Origin: Lachnospiraceae bacterium
GTDB lineage: Bacteria; Bacillota; Clostridia; Lachnospirales; Lachnospiraceae
Length of the DNA stretch: 35,999 nucleotides
Assembly (NCBI GenBank): GCA_016291655.1
Contig: JAEEYF010000005.1
Span: 1-35,999, forward strand
Direction of reading: 5' to 3'
Positions 7,829 to 15,163 of the stretch are shown here, piece after piece. The position numbers were made by a program, and so were the translations under genes. Numbering within the stretch: position 1 is the stretch's first letter; each line of letters starts with the position of its first letter. The notes beneath the pieces were generated by a model that saw nothing but the letters and a program-made list of their open reading frames with translations, had not been told where the DNA came from and ran no database searches.

Positions 7829-8764
7829 ATGTATTATATTTTCGTTAACCCCGCTTCAAAATCAGGTTCAGGTGCTGCCCTCTGGTCCGAGGCAGAGATC
7901 CTCTTCAAGGAACGTAACATCCCCTATGAAGTGCATTTCACCAAAAAAGACGAGTCCATCCGTTCGAATTACGAAGATATCCTCGCCAAGACGGAGGAAC
8001 GCCCCGTCAAACTCATCATCCTCGGCGGCGACGGCACATTAAACCAGGTCATTCAAGGTATCACCCATCCCGAAGAAACCGAGCTCAGCTTGATCAGAAA
8101 CGGTTCGGGAAATGACTTTTCGCGCAATAAAAATCTTCCCACCAACCTTAAAGACATTATTGACGGTATACTAAACCGTAAGCATGAATTAAACATAGAT
8201 ATAGGAGAATCCGTTTACTCCGAAGGCTGTCTCCCCGACGGTACCGAGATCCCCGACGGTTCACACCGCTATCTCGTAAGTTCCGGACTCGGCTATGACG
8301 CAGATATATGCTATTACGCCAACCACAGCCCGAAGCTGAAAAAACTCCTTAAGCATCAGGTTTACACCTTCTTCGGAGTTAAAAACGTGTTTACCACCGG
8401 CCTTGCGGATATGGAAGTGGACATTAACGGACAGATCTCCCTCTACCCTCATGTTTACTTTCTCGCAGCGATGAACCAGCCTGTGGAAGGCGGCGGTGTT
8501 CCCATGGCTCCCGATGCTTCGGACTCGGATGGCATGCTTGATATCCTGATCATTTACGGACTTTCAAGGTTCAATGCCCTCAAGCTGGTTCCCGGGCTCA
8601 AATCCAAAAGGCATATCGGCCGCAAGGGTGTTGCCCTTCTGCGCGGTCAAAAGATCAAGGTCACCTGTGATCTCCCCAAAATGGTACACTACGACGGAGA
8701 AACTCCGGGCATGTACAAGATCTTCGAATCAAGCATAATCGGACAGATTAAATTCATCTATTGA
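7829..8764 (+). CDS. Diacylglycerol kinase-family lipid kinase (DagK/YegS-like)
   Basis: A 311-residue protein, the usual length for the bacterial soluble DagK family, which phosphorylates diacylglycerol or a related lipid with ATP at the inner membrane surface and recycles lipids from lipoteichoic acid synthesis. N-terminal catalytic domain: the nucleotide-binding GGDGT motif is at 66-70 and NGSGNDFSR at 91-99, both diagnostic. The C-terminal beta-rich domain contains GLGYDAD, AMNQPVEGGGVPMAPDAS and HYDGE. The substrate cannot be read from sequence; sphingoid and phosphatidylglycerol kinases share the fold. The start MYYIFVNPAS matches the family N-terminus, though the ribosome site (GTGGA) is weak. 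Single-gene unit with its own promoter and terminator. Confidence 0.92.
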   Translation: MYYIFVNPASKSGSGAALWSEAEILFKERNIPYEVHFTKKDESIRSNYEDILAKTEERPVKLIILGGDGTLNQVIQGITHPEETELSLIRNGSGNDFSRNKNLPTNLKDIIDGILNRKHELNIDIGESVYSEGCLPDGTEIPDGSHRYLVSSGLGYDADICYYANHSPKLKKLLKHQVYTFFGVKNVFTTGLADMEVDINGQISLYPHVYFLAAMNQPVEGGGVPMAPDASDSDGMLDILIIYGLSRFNALKLVPGLKSKRHIGRKGVALLRGQKIKVTCDLPKMVHYDGETPGMYKIFESSIIGQIKFIY

Positions 8765-8771
8765 TTGCAAC

Positions 8772-8812
8772 AAATGAGCACCGTGGAGTTTATTACCACG
8801 GTGCTCATTTTT
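8772..8812 (+). terminator. Rho-independent terminator after the lipid kinase
   Basis: A 15-bp perfect stem AAATGAGCACCGTGG (8772-8786) / CCACGGTGCTCATTT (8796-8810) with a nine-base loop and a T-run running into 8812. Strong, and it separates the lipid kinase from the GTPase gene. Confidence 0.9.
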
Positions 8813-8867
8813 CCTAACGGAATCTCAATTCTTTTTAAGTATCCGTTCTTCAGTTTTTCAACCACAC

Positions 8868-8895
8868 TTGCCAAATGTCGAAGTTTTGCTATACT
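8868..8895 (+). promoter_or_regulatory. Extended -10 promoter placed for a leaderless transcript
   Basis: TTGCCA (8868-8873), 16-base spacer ending in TGC, then TATACT (8890-8895). Both boxes match consensus at five of six positions and the TGn extension is present. Transcription should begin near 8902, and the first ATG of the downstream gene is at 8904, so the predicted leader is zero to a few bases. There is no Shine-Dalgarno sequence before that ATG. The reading frame could be extended upstream to a TTG at 8868, but that TTG is the -35 box itself. Confidence 0.65.
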
Positions 8896-8903
8896 TTATC
8901 CAT

Positions 8904-11594
8904 ATGAACAACAAGCCTTCCAAAAACAAAACATCCATAGGTATCCTGGCGCACGTAGATGCCGGAAAGACCACGCTTGCGGAAGCCATTCTGTTTTCCG
9001 CCGGCGAGATCAGAAAAGTCGGACGTGTGGATCACAGGGATACTTTTCTTGATACCCACGAGCTCGAACGAAAAAGAGGCATAACAATTTTTTCCAAGCA
9101 GGCTCTTTTTTCTTTGCCCCATACGGACGTAACGCTCATAGACACCCCCGGACACGCCGACTTTGCTTCCGAGGCGGAGCGCACCCTCTCCGTACTTGAT
9201 TTTGCCATACTTGTGATCAGTGCGGTGGACGGCGTTCAAAGTCACACCCTTACGCTCTGGTCTCTTTTGCGTCGTTATGGGATCCCGACCTTTATTTTTG
9301 TAAACAAGACCGATATTACGGAAAAAACCACCGAAGAAATAATGAATGAACTGCGTTCCGCTCTTGACGACTGCTGCTGTGATTTCACCCACTTCTCTGC
9401 GGAGGATGTGGCCTCCTGTGACGAGGCCCTGACAGAACACTACCTTGAATACGGCGATACGGATCCGGACCTGATCGCCGCAGCGATCCGCGGACGCCGC
9501 ATTTTCCCCGTTCGTTTCGGTTCTGCGCTGAAGCAGACAGGGATAAACGAATTTCTGAACGACCTGGATACCTATGCCCACGTGGAAAGACATTCCGCGG
9601 ACGATCCTCTTGCCGCCCGTGTTTTCAAGATCACCCGCAACAAGACAGGACGGCGCCTTTCCCATGTAAAGGTTGAGGCGGGACTCTTGAAGGTGAGGAA
9701 CGAGCTTAACGGCGAGAAGATCACCCAGATCCGTTTTTACTCGGGCGATAAGTTTGACACAGCGGACACGGCCGGTCCGGGAGACATATGCGCGCTTACC
9801 GGTCTGAATGACACCTTTGCGGGACAGCTCCTCGGAGCCGACGGTCCTTCCCTCTCTCCCGTCCTGTCCCCTGTGCTGGCATATACACTTATCCTGCCTG
9901 CAGGAGCCGATGTTCATTCCACCTACACAAAGCTCAAGATTTTAGAGGAGGAAATTCCCGAAATGTCCCTGCTTCTGCCGGAGGATACAAATGAGATCCG
10001 TGTGCAGATCATGGGAGAGGTGCAGATCGAGATCCTCAGCAACTTAATCCGTGAGCGTCTGGGTCTGGATGTCGGATTCGGAGTCGGAACCATCATCTAT
10101 CGTGAGACGGTTGCTTCCGTTTCCGAAGGGGTCGGTCATTTTGAGCCGCTCCGACATTATGCGGAGGTCCATCTTAAGATCGAACCCGGCGAAAGAGGTA
10201 CGGGCATACAGGTAGCAAGCGATGTTTCCACCGACATTCTCGACCGCAACTGGCAAAGGCTCATATGCACTCACGTGCTTGAAAGAAAGCACAGGGGCGT
10301 ACTCACGGGGTCCGTGCTCACCGATGTCAAGATCACGGTCATAGGCGGGCGTGCCCATCCAAAGCATACGGAGGGCGGTGATTTCCGCCAGGCAACCTAC
10401 CGCGCCGTTCGTCACGGTCTGATGATGAACCGTTCTGTCCTTCTTGAGCCCTGGTACGATTTCATGCTGGAAATCCCCTCTTCCGTGCTGGGACGAGCCA
10501 TGAACGACATTACCAAAATGAACGGTTCCGTAAAAAGCCACAATATCAAAGATGATAAAGCGATCGTATTCGGGCGCTGTCCGGTAAGCACCATGCATGG
10601 ATATGCACTTGAGGTCACAGCCTATACCAACGGTATGGGAAAGCTTTCCGTGTCCTCCGGAGGATATGATCTTTGCCATAATGAAGAAGAGGTCATAGAA
10701 AAATTCAACTACAACCCGGAAGCCGATCTGCGCAACACCGCAGATTCGGTATTCTGTGCCCACGGTGCGGGATTCACCGTACCCTGGAAAGAAGTTACGG
10801 ACTATATGCACATCGAGCCCTGCCTTAAAGCGGGCGCGCAGTCCTCGAAGGAGATACTCCGTCCCTTGCAGGCGCCGTCAATCCCCGCCGCCCCCCAAAA
10901 CACCTCCGGTTCCTTCTCCTACTCGGCGTCAGCCCAATTGGACAAGGATCTTGCGGACATATTCAACAAGACCTACGGCAGCAGGAAACAGGAAGAAAAG
11001 CCGCGCGATGTGTTTAATCCCGTTGCAAAACTCCCCGCCGTCACAAGCGAAAAAGTGGTGATCCGCGAAGTCGAAAAGCCCGAGGAATACCTTTTGGTAG
11101 ACGGTTACAACATAATATTCTCCTGGGACGAGCTGAACGAACTGTCGAAGACCGACCTGGAGGCCGCCCGTCAGACGCTGATGGACAAATTGTGCAACTA
11201 CAGGGGCTTCCGCCTGATGACGCTGATCCTGGTCTTTGACGCCTACAAAGTGGAGGGCGGCTTCGAGAAGGCCGAAAAATACAAGAACATTCACGTTATA
11301 TACACAAAAGAGGCCGAAACCGCCGACCGCTACATAGAGCGGACCGCTGTCTCACTTGCCCAAAAACACCGTGTGACGGTGGCGACATCCGATGCCACGG
11401 AGCAGGTGATCATATGGGGAGCGGGCGCAAACCGTATGAGTGCGCGTGAGCTTAAGGAAGAGATCGAAAGAACCGAAAAAGAGATCTCTGCCATTCTGGA
11501 AGTCAAAAATACGGCTGCGGGAAATGCTCTTCTCGACTCGCTGTCTCCCGAGGCGGCTGATTTTCTGCGCAGTTACAGGCTAAAGAAGAATTGA
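8904..11594 (+). CDS. TetM/EF-G-like ribosomal GTPase fused to a C-terminal YacP/Rae1-type NYN endonuclease domain
   Basis: An 896-residue fusion. Residues 1-645 are a translational GTPase of the ribosomal-protection (TetM/TetO) branch: G1 AHVDAGKT 16-23, G2 RGIT 58-61, G3 DTPGH 80-84, G4 NKTD 134-137, then EF-G domains II-V, with the clostridial ending DSVFCAHGAGFTVPW near 614-628. A low-complexity linker spans about 650-725. Residues 728-860 are a NYN/PIN-like nuclease domain with LVDGYNII (731-738), VFDA (777-780), TKEAETAD (801-808), VATSDATEQ (826-834) and GAGANRMSAREL. These motifs are those of Bacillus YacP (Rae1), an endonuclease that cuts mRNA in the ribosomal A site. The acidic residues Asp733, Asp779, Asp808 and Asp830 are present, so the domain looks active. 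I infer a factor that clears or cleaves at stalled ribosomes; drug resistance is not implied. The start is the first ATG and the transcript is predicted leaderless. Confidence 0.9.
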   Translation: MNNKPSKNKTSIGILAHVDAGKTTLAEAILFSAGEIRKVGRVDHRDTFLDTHELERKRGITIFSKQALFSLPHTDVTLIDTPGHADFASEAERTLSVLDFAILVISAVDGVQSHTLTLWSLLRRYGIPTFIFVNKTDITEKTTEEIMNELRSALDDCCCDFTHFSAEDVASCDEALTEHYLEYGDTDPDLIAAAIRGRRIFPVRFGSALKQTGINEFLNDLDTYAHVERHSADDPLAARVFKITRNKTGRRLSHVKVEAGLLKVRNELNGEKITQIRFYSGDKFDTADTAGPGDICALTGLNDTFAGQLLGADGPSLSPVLSPVLAYTLILPAGADVHSTYTKLKILEEEIPEMSLLLPEDTNEIRVQIMGEVQIEILSNLIRERLGLDVGFGVGTIIYRETVASVSEGVGHFEPLRHYAEVHLKIEPGERGTGIQVASDVSTDILDRNWQRLICTHVLERKHRGVLTGSVLTDVKITVIGGRAHPKHTEGGDFRQATYRAVRHGLMMNRSVLLEPWYDFMLEIPSSVLGRAMNDITKMNGSVKSHNIKDDKAIVFGRCPVSTMHGYALEVTAYTNGMGKLSVSSGGYDLCHNEEEVIEKFNYNPEADLRNTADSVFCAHGAGFTVPWKEVTDYMHIEPCLKAGAQSSKEILRPLQAPSIPAAPQNTSGSFSYSASAQLDKDLADIFNKTYGSRKQEEKPRDVFNPVAKLPAVTSEKVVIREVEKPEEYLLVDGYNIIFSWDELNELSKTDLEAARQTLMDKLCNYRGFRLMTLILVFDAYKVEGGFEKAEKYKNIHVIYTKEAETADRYIERTAVSLAQKHRVTVATSDATEQVIIWGAGANRMSARELKEEIERTEKEISAILEVKNTAAGNALLDSLSPEAADFLRSYRLKKN

Positions 11595-11609
11595 AAGGAG
11601 AAACCACCG

Positions 11610-12122
11610 ATGGAACGTATCGCGAAATTTGAAACAGTAACACGCACAAGATTCATACAGGATTACATGGACACCTTCCAAGATATGACAGAAGCAGATG
11701 CCAAAAACGCCTACTCCGCCCTTTCCCTTCCGGTCAGGGCCACAACGGGGTCCGCGGGATATGATTTTCGTGCAACCCGGGACTTTACCCTTGCTCCCGG
11801 AGAAAGCATCAAAATTCCTACAGGCATACGCGTTCGCATGCGCGAAGACTATTGTTTACTGATCTTTCCCCGCAGCGGCCTCGGTTTCAAATACCGCCTT
11901 CAGATGAACAATACCGTCGGCATTATAGACAGCGACTACTACAATTCGGACAATGAAGGACACATATTCATTAAGATCACAAACGATTCCAAAGACGGGA
12001 AGCTCGTCTCGCTTAAAGCGGGGGAAGCTTTCGCTCAAGGGATCTTCATGTGCTTCGGAATTACCGAAGACGACGATGTTTCCTGTCTCCGCAACGGAGG
12101 CCTGGGAAGCACCGGAAAATGA
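11610..12122 (+). CDS. dUTPase-family nucleotidohydrolase
   Basis: A 170-residue trimeric-type dUTPase that would hydrolyse dUTP to dUMP and pyrophosphate, keeping uracil out of DNA. All five motifs are visible: GSAGYDFR (47-54), PRSGLG (87-92), GIIDSDYY (104-111, with the catalytic-loop Asp), FAQGIF (141-146) and RNGGLGSTG (161-169). The family usually has R-G-x-GGFGSTG at motif 5 and GVIDxxY at motif 3, so this is a slightly divergent but apparently intact enzyme; dCTP deaminase is less likely given the motif order. An extra 35-residue N-terminal segment precedes motif 1. It starts 15 bases after the GTPase-nuclease stop with a GAAAGGAG site, so the two form one operon. Confidence 0.88.
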   Translation: MERIAKFETVTRTRFIQDYMDTFQDMTEADAKNAYSALSLPVRATTGSAGYDFRATRDFTLAPGESIKIPTGIRVRMREDYCLLIFPRSGLGFKYRLQMNNTVGIIDSDYYNSDNEGHIFIKITNDSKDGKLVSLKAGEAFAQGIFMCFGITEDDDVSCLRNGGLGSTGK

Positions 12123-12133
12123 GCCCGGGGTAC

Positions 12134-12180
12134 CAAAAAAGCCCGACATGTTTGCGAACAGATGTGCGGGCTTAATTTGC
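12134..12180. terminator. Bidirectional terminator between the dUTPase and kinase genes
   Basis: Stem AAGCCCG-ACAT (12139-12149) pairs with ATGT-(G)-CGGGCTT (12162-12173), one bulge. The minus strand reads GGGCTTTTTTGG after the stem, a strong U-tract for the kinase gene. The plus strand has a weaker TTAATTT tail for the dUTPase operon. Confidence 0.75.
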
Positions 12181-12233
12181 AATATTCTGTTGTAAACCGG
12201 CTTGAGGATACAATGACTGACCTTGTGACGGGT

Positions 12234-13508
12234 TCATTCCTGCTTCAGGCCTTTTAAGATACAACGAGTTACTTTTCGCGACATTCGAAATGTCCTGTTT
12301 TCGATGATGTCGCACTTCGCCATCTTCGAAGAGCCGTACTTTCTGCTTCCCTCGGTGATCACTACCGCGGTGTGCTTGTCATACCCGGCACTTGAAAGTG
12401 CCGCGTCCCATGCGGCTTCCGTCCATGGCATAAGGCTTCCCACGAGATACTTTTTTGTGAAGTAGATCTCGGCTGCATCCGCCGATTCCGTTCCAAAGTC
12501 ACAGATCACGAAATCATAGCCCCTTCCGCGCCAGCCTTTGATGTCCTCGTAGAAAACCCTTTTTGCTATTGTGATCCCGTCCTTTCTAAAACTGAACTCA
12601 TGTGATTCCCGAATTGAGTCAGAATCCTCAAGCTGCTCAAGATTGCTATCCGAATTACAATCAAGAACAAGGACGTTTGCTCCGGTGATTTTTATCAAAA
12701 GTCTCGCGAGCTTGTAAGCGAACCAGCTGCTGTGGTATCCGGTGGGAACTCCGGTCACGGCAAACCACATTCCCTCCTCGTACCTTTGAACCCTTTTCTT
12801 TTTCTGCAAGGCCACCAAAGCGGCCTTCACTTCCCCACTGTCCGTGAATTGAATTTTGGCTTTTCTGATACAACTGTCCACAACCTTTCTGTACCCTGTC
12901 GGTGTTACGGGCGTAAACAGGAGCATATACTCAAAGATCTTTCCGAGAATGTATACATCCGTCGCGTAATCTACATCTCCGCTTTCGGTCATTTCTGGCG
13001 CACAGAATCCGGGAGTCCCGTATATCATTTGTTTCGAGCCGCTTTCCTCACGGCATATGGCACTGCCAAAATCAATAAGCTTCATCCTGTGGTCGGAAAC
13101 AATGATGTTCTCGGGTTTCAGATCCAAATGCAAGACCTTGTGAGCCGGGTTATGAATGTAATTAAGTATTTCGCTGAGTTGAATTGAATAGTCAAGAATT
13201 TCAGATTCTGAGAGTTTGATATGTCTTTTTAGATAATCCTTAAGGGATTGCCCCTCAATGAATTCTTCAATTAGGAATGTGTATCCGTCCTCTTCCCTGA
13301 TGTCATAGATTATCGGAATGGCTTCATTCCTGAATCTCTGCATTATACGGGCTTCACGTGTCAGTCGGTCATAGTCGGGGTGTTCCTTTGAAAGGCACTT
13401 GATGATCCGCCTTGCTCCGAGTCCTTCGTGTTCGGCAAGCATCACAGCTCCTGATCTGCTCTCTTTGAGCACCTTCAGGACGCGATACCCGTCGATGTCA
13501 ATTGTCAT
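12234..13508 (-). CDS. Ser/Thr protein kinase fused to a degenerate MinD/CpaE-like P-loop domain
   Basis: A 424-residue cytoplasmic protein. Residues 8-240 are a Hanks-type kinase: Lys37 (RRIIK), Glu52 (REAR), catalytic loop HLDLKPEN (127-134), DFG (146-148) and APE (170-172) are all present, so it should be active, though the glycine loop is poor (KESRSGAV). Residues 245-424 resemble a SIMIBI/MinD-type NTPase: the would-be P-loop VTGVPTGYHSSW (251-262) lacks the lysine, the next strand ends in VLDCN (281-285), and a Walker B-like strand reads YDFVICDFG (331-339). There are no PASTA repeats and no transmembrane segment, so this is not PrkC/PknB. It stands alone with its own promoter and the terminator at 12134-12180. 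The partner and substrate are unknown; the second domain could be a docking or regulatory module. Confidence 0.85.
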   Translation of the reverse strand: MTIDIDGYRVLKVLKESRSGAVMLAEHEGLGARRIIKCLSKEHPDYDRLTREARIMQRFRNEAIPIIYDIREEDGYTFLIEEFIEGQSLKDYLKRHIKLSESEILDYSIQLSEILNYIHNPAHKVLHLDLKPENIIVSDHRMKLIDFGSAICREESGSKQMIYGTPGFCAPEMTESGDVDYATDVYILGKIFEYMLLFTPVTPTGYRKVVDSCIRKAKIQFTDSGEVKAALVALQKKKRVQRYEEGMWFAVTGVPTGYHSSWFAYKLARLLIKITGANVLVLDCNSDSNLEQLEDSDSIRESHEFSFRKDGITIAKRVFYEDIKGWRGRGYDFVICDFGTESADAAEIYFTKKYLVGSLMPWTEAAWDAALSSAGYDKHTAVVITEGSRKYGSSKMAKCDIIENRTFRMSRKVTRCILKGLKQE

Positions 13509-13566
13509 AATCCTTTTAAAACTCCTTTCTTCACAACTAAGTCTCTTTTTTGGAAATCACATAAAA

Positions 13567-13595
13567 AGTATAAACGCTGCCCGCTCGTATTTCAA
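13567..13595 (-). promoter_or_regulatory. Promoter for the kinase gene
   Basis: Minus strand: TTGAAA (13590-13595), 17-base spacer, TATACT (13567-13572), about 60 bases before the start codon. Good consensus match. An imperfect palindrome TGTACA-ATA-TGCACA lies further upstream, near 13627-13641, and could be an operator shared with the divergent mecA promoter. Confidence 0.65.
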
Positions 13596-13688
13596 TGTCC
13601 GAAGTGTAGAAAATAAGCAGCAGGAATGTACAATATGCACAAAAAACTTATATTAGTCAAACCGTGCTTTTAGTTTTCACTTTATTTA

Positions 13689-13717
13689 TTGACTTTTGTA
13701 CCCAAGACATATATACT
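13689..13717 (+). promoter_or_regulatory. Promoter for mecA
   Basis: TTGACT (13689-13694), 17-base spacer, TATACT (13712-13717), followed by a short leader of about 20 bases and AGGAGA before the ATG at 13743. The match is strong, and it rules out the in-frame TTG start at 13689, which is the -35 box. Confidence 0.75.
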
Positions 13718-13742
13718 TTCACCTAAATTACAGGAGAATGAT

Positions 13743-14522
13743 ATGAAAATTGAAAAGATAAATGACAGTCAAATAAAATGCACCTTGAGCAAGCAGGATC
13801 TTTCGGACAGAGAGCTTCACCTTTCCGAACTGGCTTATGGCTCCGAAAAAGCCAGGGCTTTGTTTTCTGAGCTTTTACTTCAGGCATCTTACGAGTGTGG
13901 TTTTGATGCTCAGGATATGCCTCTTATGATAGAAGCGATCCCTATGCCGAAGGACAGTCTTGTTCTTTTACTTACCAAGGTTTCGGATCCTGAGGAGCTC
14001 AACGTAAGCTATTCAAACATCAGCGCTGCTCCCGACAGGCCTGTTCCCGACAAGACGGACAGCATTTTAAGCGGTTTAAGGGCAGACGATATACTTAAAG
14101 AGTCTGAGAAAGTAAAGTTCTTCAGTGAGAAGGAAACAGAACTTAAGCCCGATATGAGTCTTGATGACGAACTTCGGGTTGAAGGACGCAGAGTTATCAA
14201 CCGCATCCTTCTCAGGGACATTTCAAGAGCCTATACCTTTGATTCTATTGACTCTCTGATCGAACTTGCCGAAGTGGTCGCTCCTATTTTCAAAGGAGAA
14301 AGCATATTATACAAGATCCCCGAAAACGAAAAATACTGCCTCTTCATTTCTTTGGGCAGTATGAATGTGGAGGATTTTAATAAGGTGTGCAACATATGCA
14401 CCGAATACGGCACACTTGTGCACACCCGTTTGACAGATCCCGGATTCTATTTTGAGGAACATTACGAGACTCTCATCAAGAGTAAGGCTTTACAGCACTT
14501 TATGCTCCCAGATAAGCATTGA
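13743..14522 (+). CDS. mecA: MecA-like adaptor protein
   Basis: Adaptor of 259 residues that, in Bacillus and relatives, binds client proteins with its N-domain and hands them to ClpC-ClpP through its C-domain. The N-terminal MKIEKINDSQIKCTLSKQDL is the recognisable MecA opening. An acidic, low-conservation linker covers about residues 90-150, and a C-terminal alpha/beta domain follows (YKIPENEKYCLFISLG, then MLPDKH at the end). Length is close to that of known MecA proteins (about 220-260). ClpC is not in the window. The start has AGGAGA five bases upstream. The 3' end overlaps the end of the convergent DUF1858 gene by 23 bp. Confidence 0.85.
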   Translation: MKIEKINDSQIKCTLSKQDLSDRELHLSELAYGSEKARALFSELLLQASYECGFDAQDMPLMIEAIPMPKDSLVLLLTKVSDPEELNVSYSNISAAPDRPVPDKTDSILSGLRADDILKESEKVKFFSEKETELKPDMSLDDELRVEGRRVINRILLRDISRAYTFDSIDSLIELAEVVAPIFKGESILYKIPENEKYCLFISLGSMNVEDFNKVCNICTEYGTLVHTRLTDPGFYFEEHYETLIKSKALQHFMLPDKH

Positions 14523-14694
14523 TCTGCTTTAAAATAGGCTCTACGTCAAGTCCGTGAACCATACAAGCCTCTTCAAGTGTCTCTCCCTGAGCGGAAGGAC
14601 ATCCTACACAATGCATACCTGCATTGAGAAGAATTGCGATGATGTTATAATTGATCTTTATGATCTCAGCTATAGTCATATCCTTAGTGATCAT
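14500..14694 (-). CDS. DUF1858 domain protein (hybrid-cluster-protein-associated redox disulfide type)
   Basis: Small protein of 64 residues beginning MITKDMTIAEIIKIN. It carries the CxGC pair HCVGCPSA (Cys29 and Cys32) and a later Cys43, and ends KQINAYLGA. This is the short DUF1858/TIGR03980-type domain found with redox enzymes in anaerobes; a disulfide or metal-sulfur role is supposed but unproven. Start choice: a longer frame begins at 14751, but the Met at 14694 has AAGGAG eight bases upstream and matches the start of the domain. It is divergent from the ferredoxin gene and convergent with mecA, overlapping the last 23 bp of mecA. Confidence 0.85.
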   Translation of the reverse strand: MITKDMTIAEIIKINYNIIAILLNAGMHCVGCPSAQGETLEEACMVHGLDVEPILKQINAYLGA

Positions 14695-14774
14695 TGTACA
14701 AATCTCCTTGTCTCGGCATTGCTGTGAGCCATTATCGGTTCCCGAAACCAATGCCGTATTTCGGGCACGACGTG

Positions 14775-14803
14775 ATTATAAAGCCAAAAAACCATCAAGT
14801 CAA
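14775..14803 (-). promoter_or_regulatory. Promoter for the DUF1858 gene
   Basis: Minus strand: TTGACT (14798-14803), 17-base spacer, TATAAT (14775-14780). A near-perfect sigma-A promoter that predicts high expression, with about an 80-base leader. Confidence 0.75.
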
Positions 14804-14862
14804 TAGTCTATTTCCTTTCCAAAAAGGCTTAACATTTATGTGCATATGTGTTATTTCCTCAC

Positions 14863-14890
14863 TTGCAATTCCCGAAAGCCGTGATATAAT
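14863..14890 (+). promoter_or_regulatory. Promoter for the ferredoxin gene
   Basis: TTGCAA (14863-14868), 16-base spacer ending TGA, TATAAT (14885-14890): an extended -10 with a perfect hexamer. The leader of about 50 bases ends in AGGAGGT. Confidence 0.75.
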
Positions 14891-14945
14891 AACACTTGCT
14901 ATACAACAACAAAACAACATATCTATACTAACAGGAGGTAACATT

Positions 14946-15116
14946 ATGGCATACAAGATCAATGACGGTTGCGTAAGCTGCGGAGCATGCGCTGCTGCTT
15001 GTCCTGCCGGTGCTATCAGCGAAGGTGCTGATCATTACGAGATCGATCCCGAAGCATGCCTTGATTGCGGAACATGCGCAGCCGAGTGCCCTACAGGATC
15101 CATCGAGCAGGCTTAA
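14946..15116 (+). CDS. 2[4Fe-4S] ferredoxin, clostridial type
   Basis: A 56-residue electron carrier. Eight cysteines in two classical sets: Cys9, 12, 15 and 19 (CVSCGACAAACP) and Cys38, 41, 44 and 48 (CLDCGTCAAECP), each coordinating one 4Fe-4S cluster with the usual crossover of the last Cys. Length and motif spacing match clostridial 2[4Fe-4S] ferredoxins, which serve pyruvate:ferredoxin oxidoreductase, hydrogenase and Rnf. The ATG at 14946 has a strong AGGAGGT site. The frame is open upstream to 14694, but that part lies in the promoter region and is not coding. Monocistronic, with its own promoter and terminator. Confidence 0.95.
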   Translation: MAYKINDGCVSCGACAAACPAGAISEGADHYEIDPEACLDCGTCAAECPTGSIEQA

Positions 15117-15130
15117 TTAACTGAGCATAA

Positions 15131-15163
15131 AAAGAAAACCCGATCAAACGGGTTTTCTTTTTT
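15131..15163. terminator. Bidirectional terminator between the ferredoxin gene and dnaB
   Basis: A 12-bp perfect stem AAAGAAAACCCG (15131-15142) / CGGGTTTTCTTT (15149-15160), loop of six. T-runs follow on both strands, so it serves both convergent genes. It sits against the dnaB stop codon. Confidence 0.88.

Noticed and set aside
8889-9917. 342-codon open frame on the minus strand
   Set aside because: Shadow of the GTPase-nuclease gene, with no start signal and no recognisable domain.
8904-11594. Tetracycline resistance gene (tetM/tetO-like)
   Set aside because: The G domain is of that branch, but the C-terminal helix region differs from TetM and is followed by a linker and a nuclease domain. 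Resistance cannot be claimed from this sequence.
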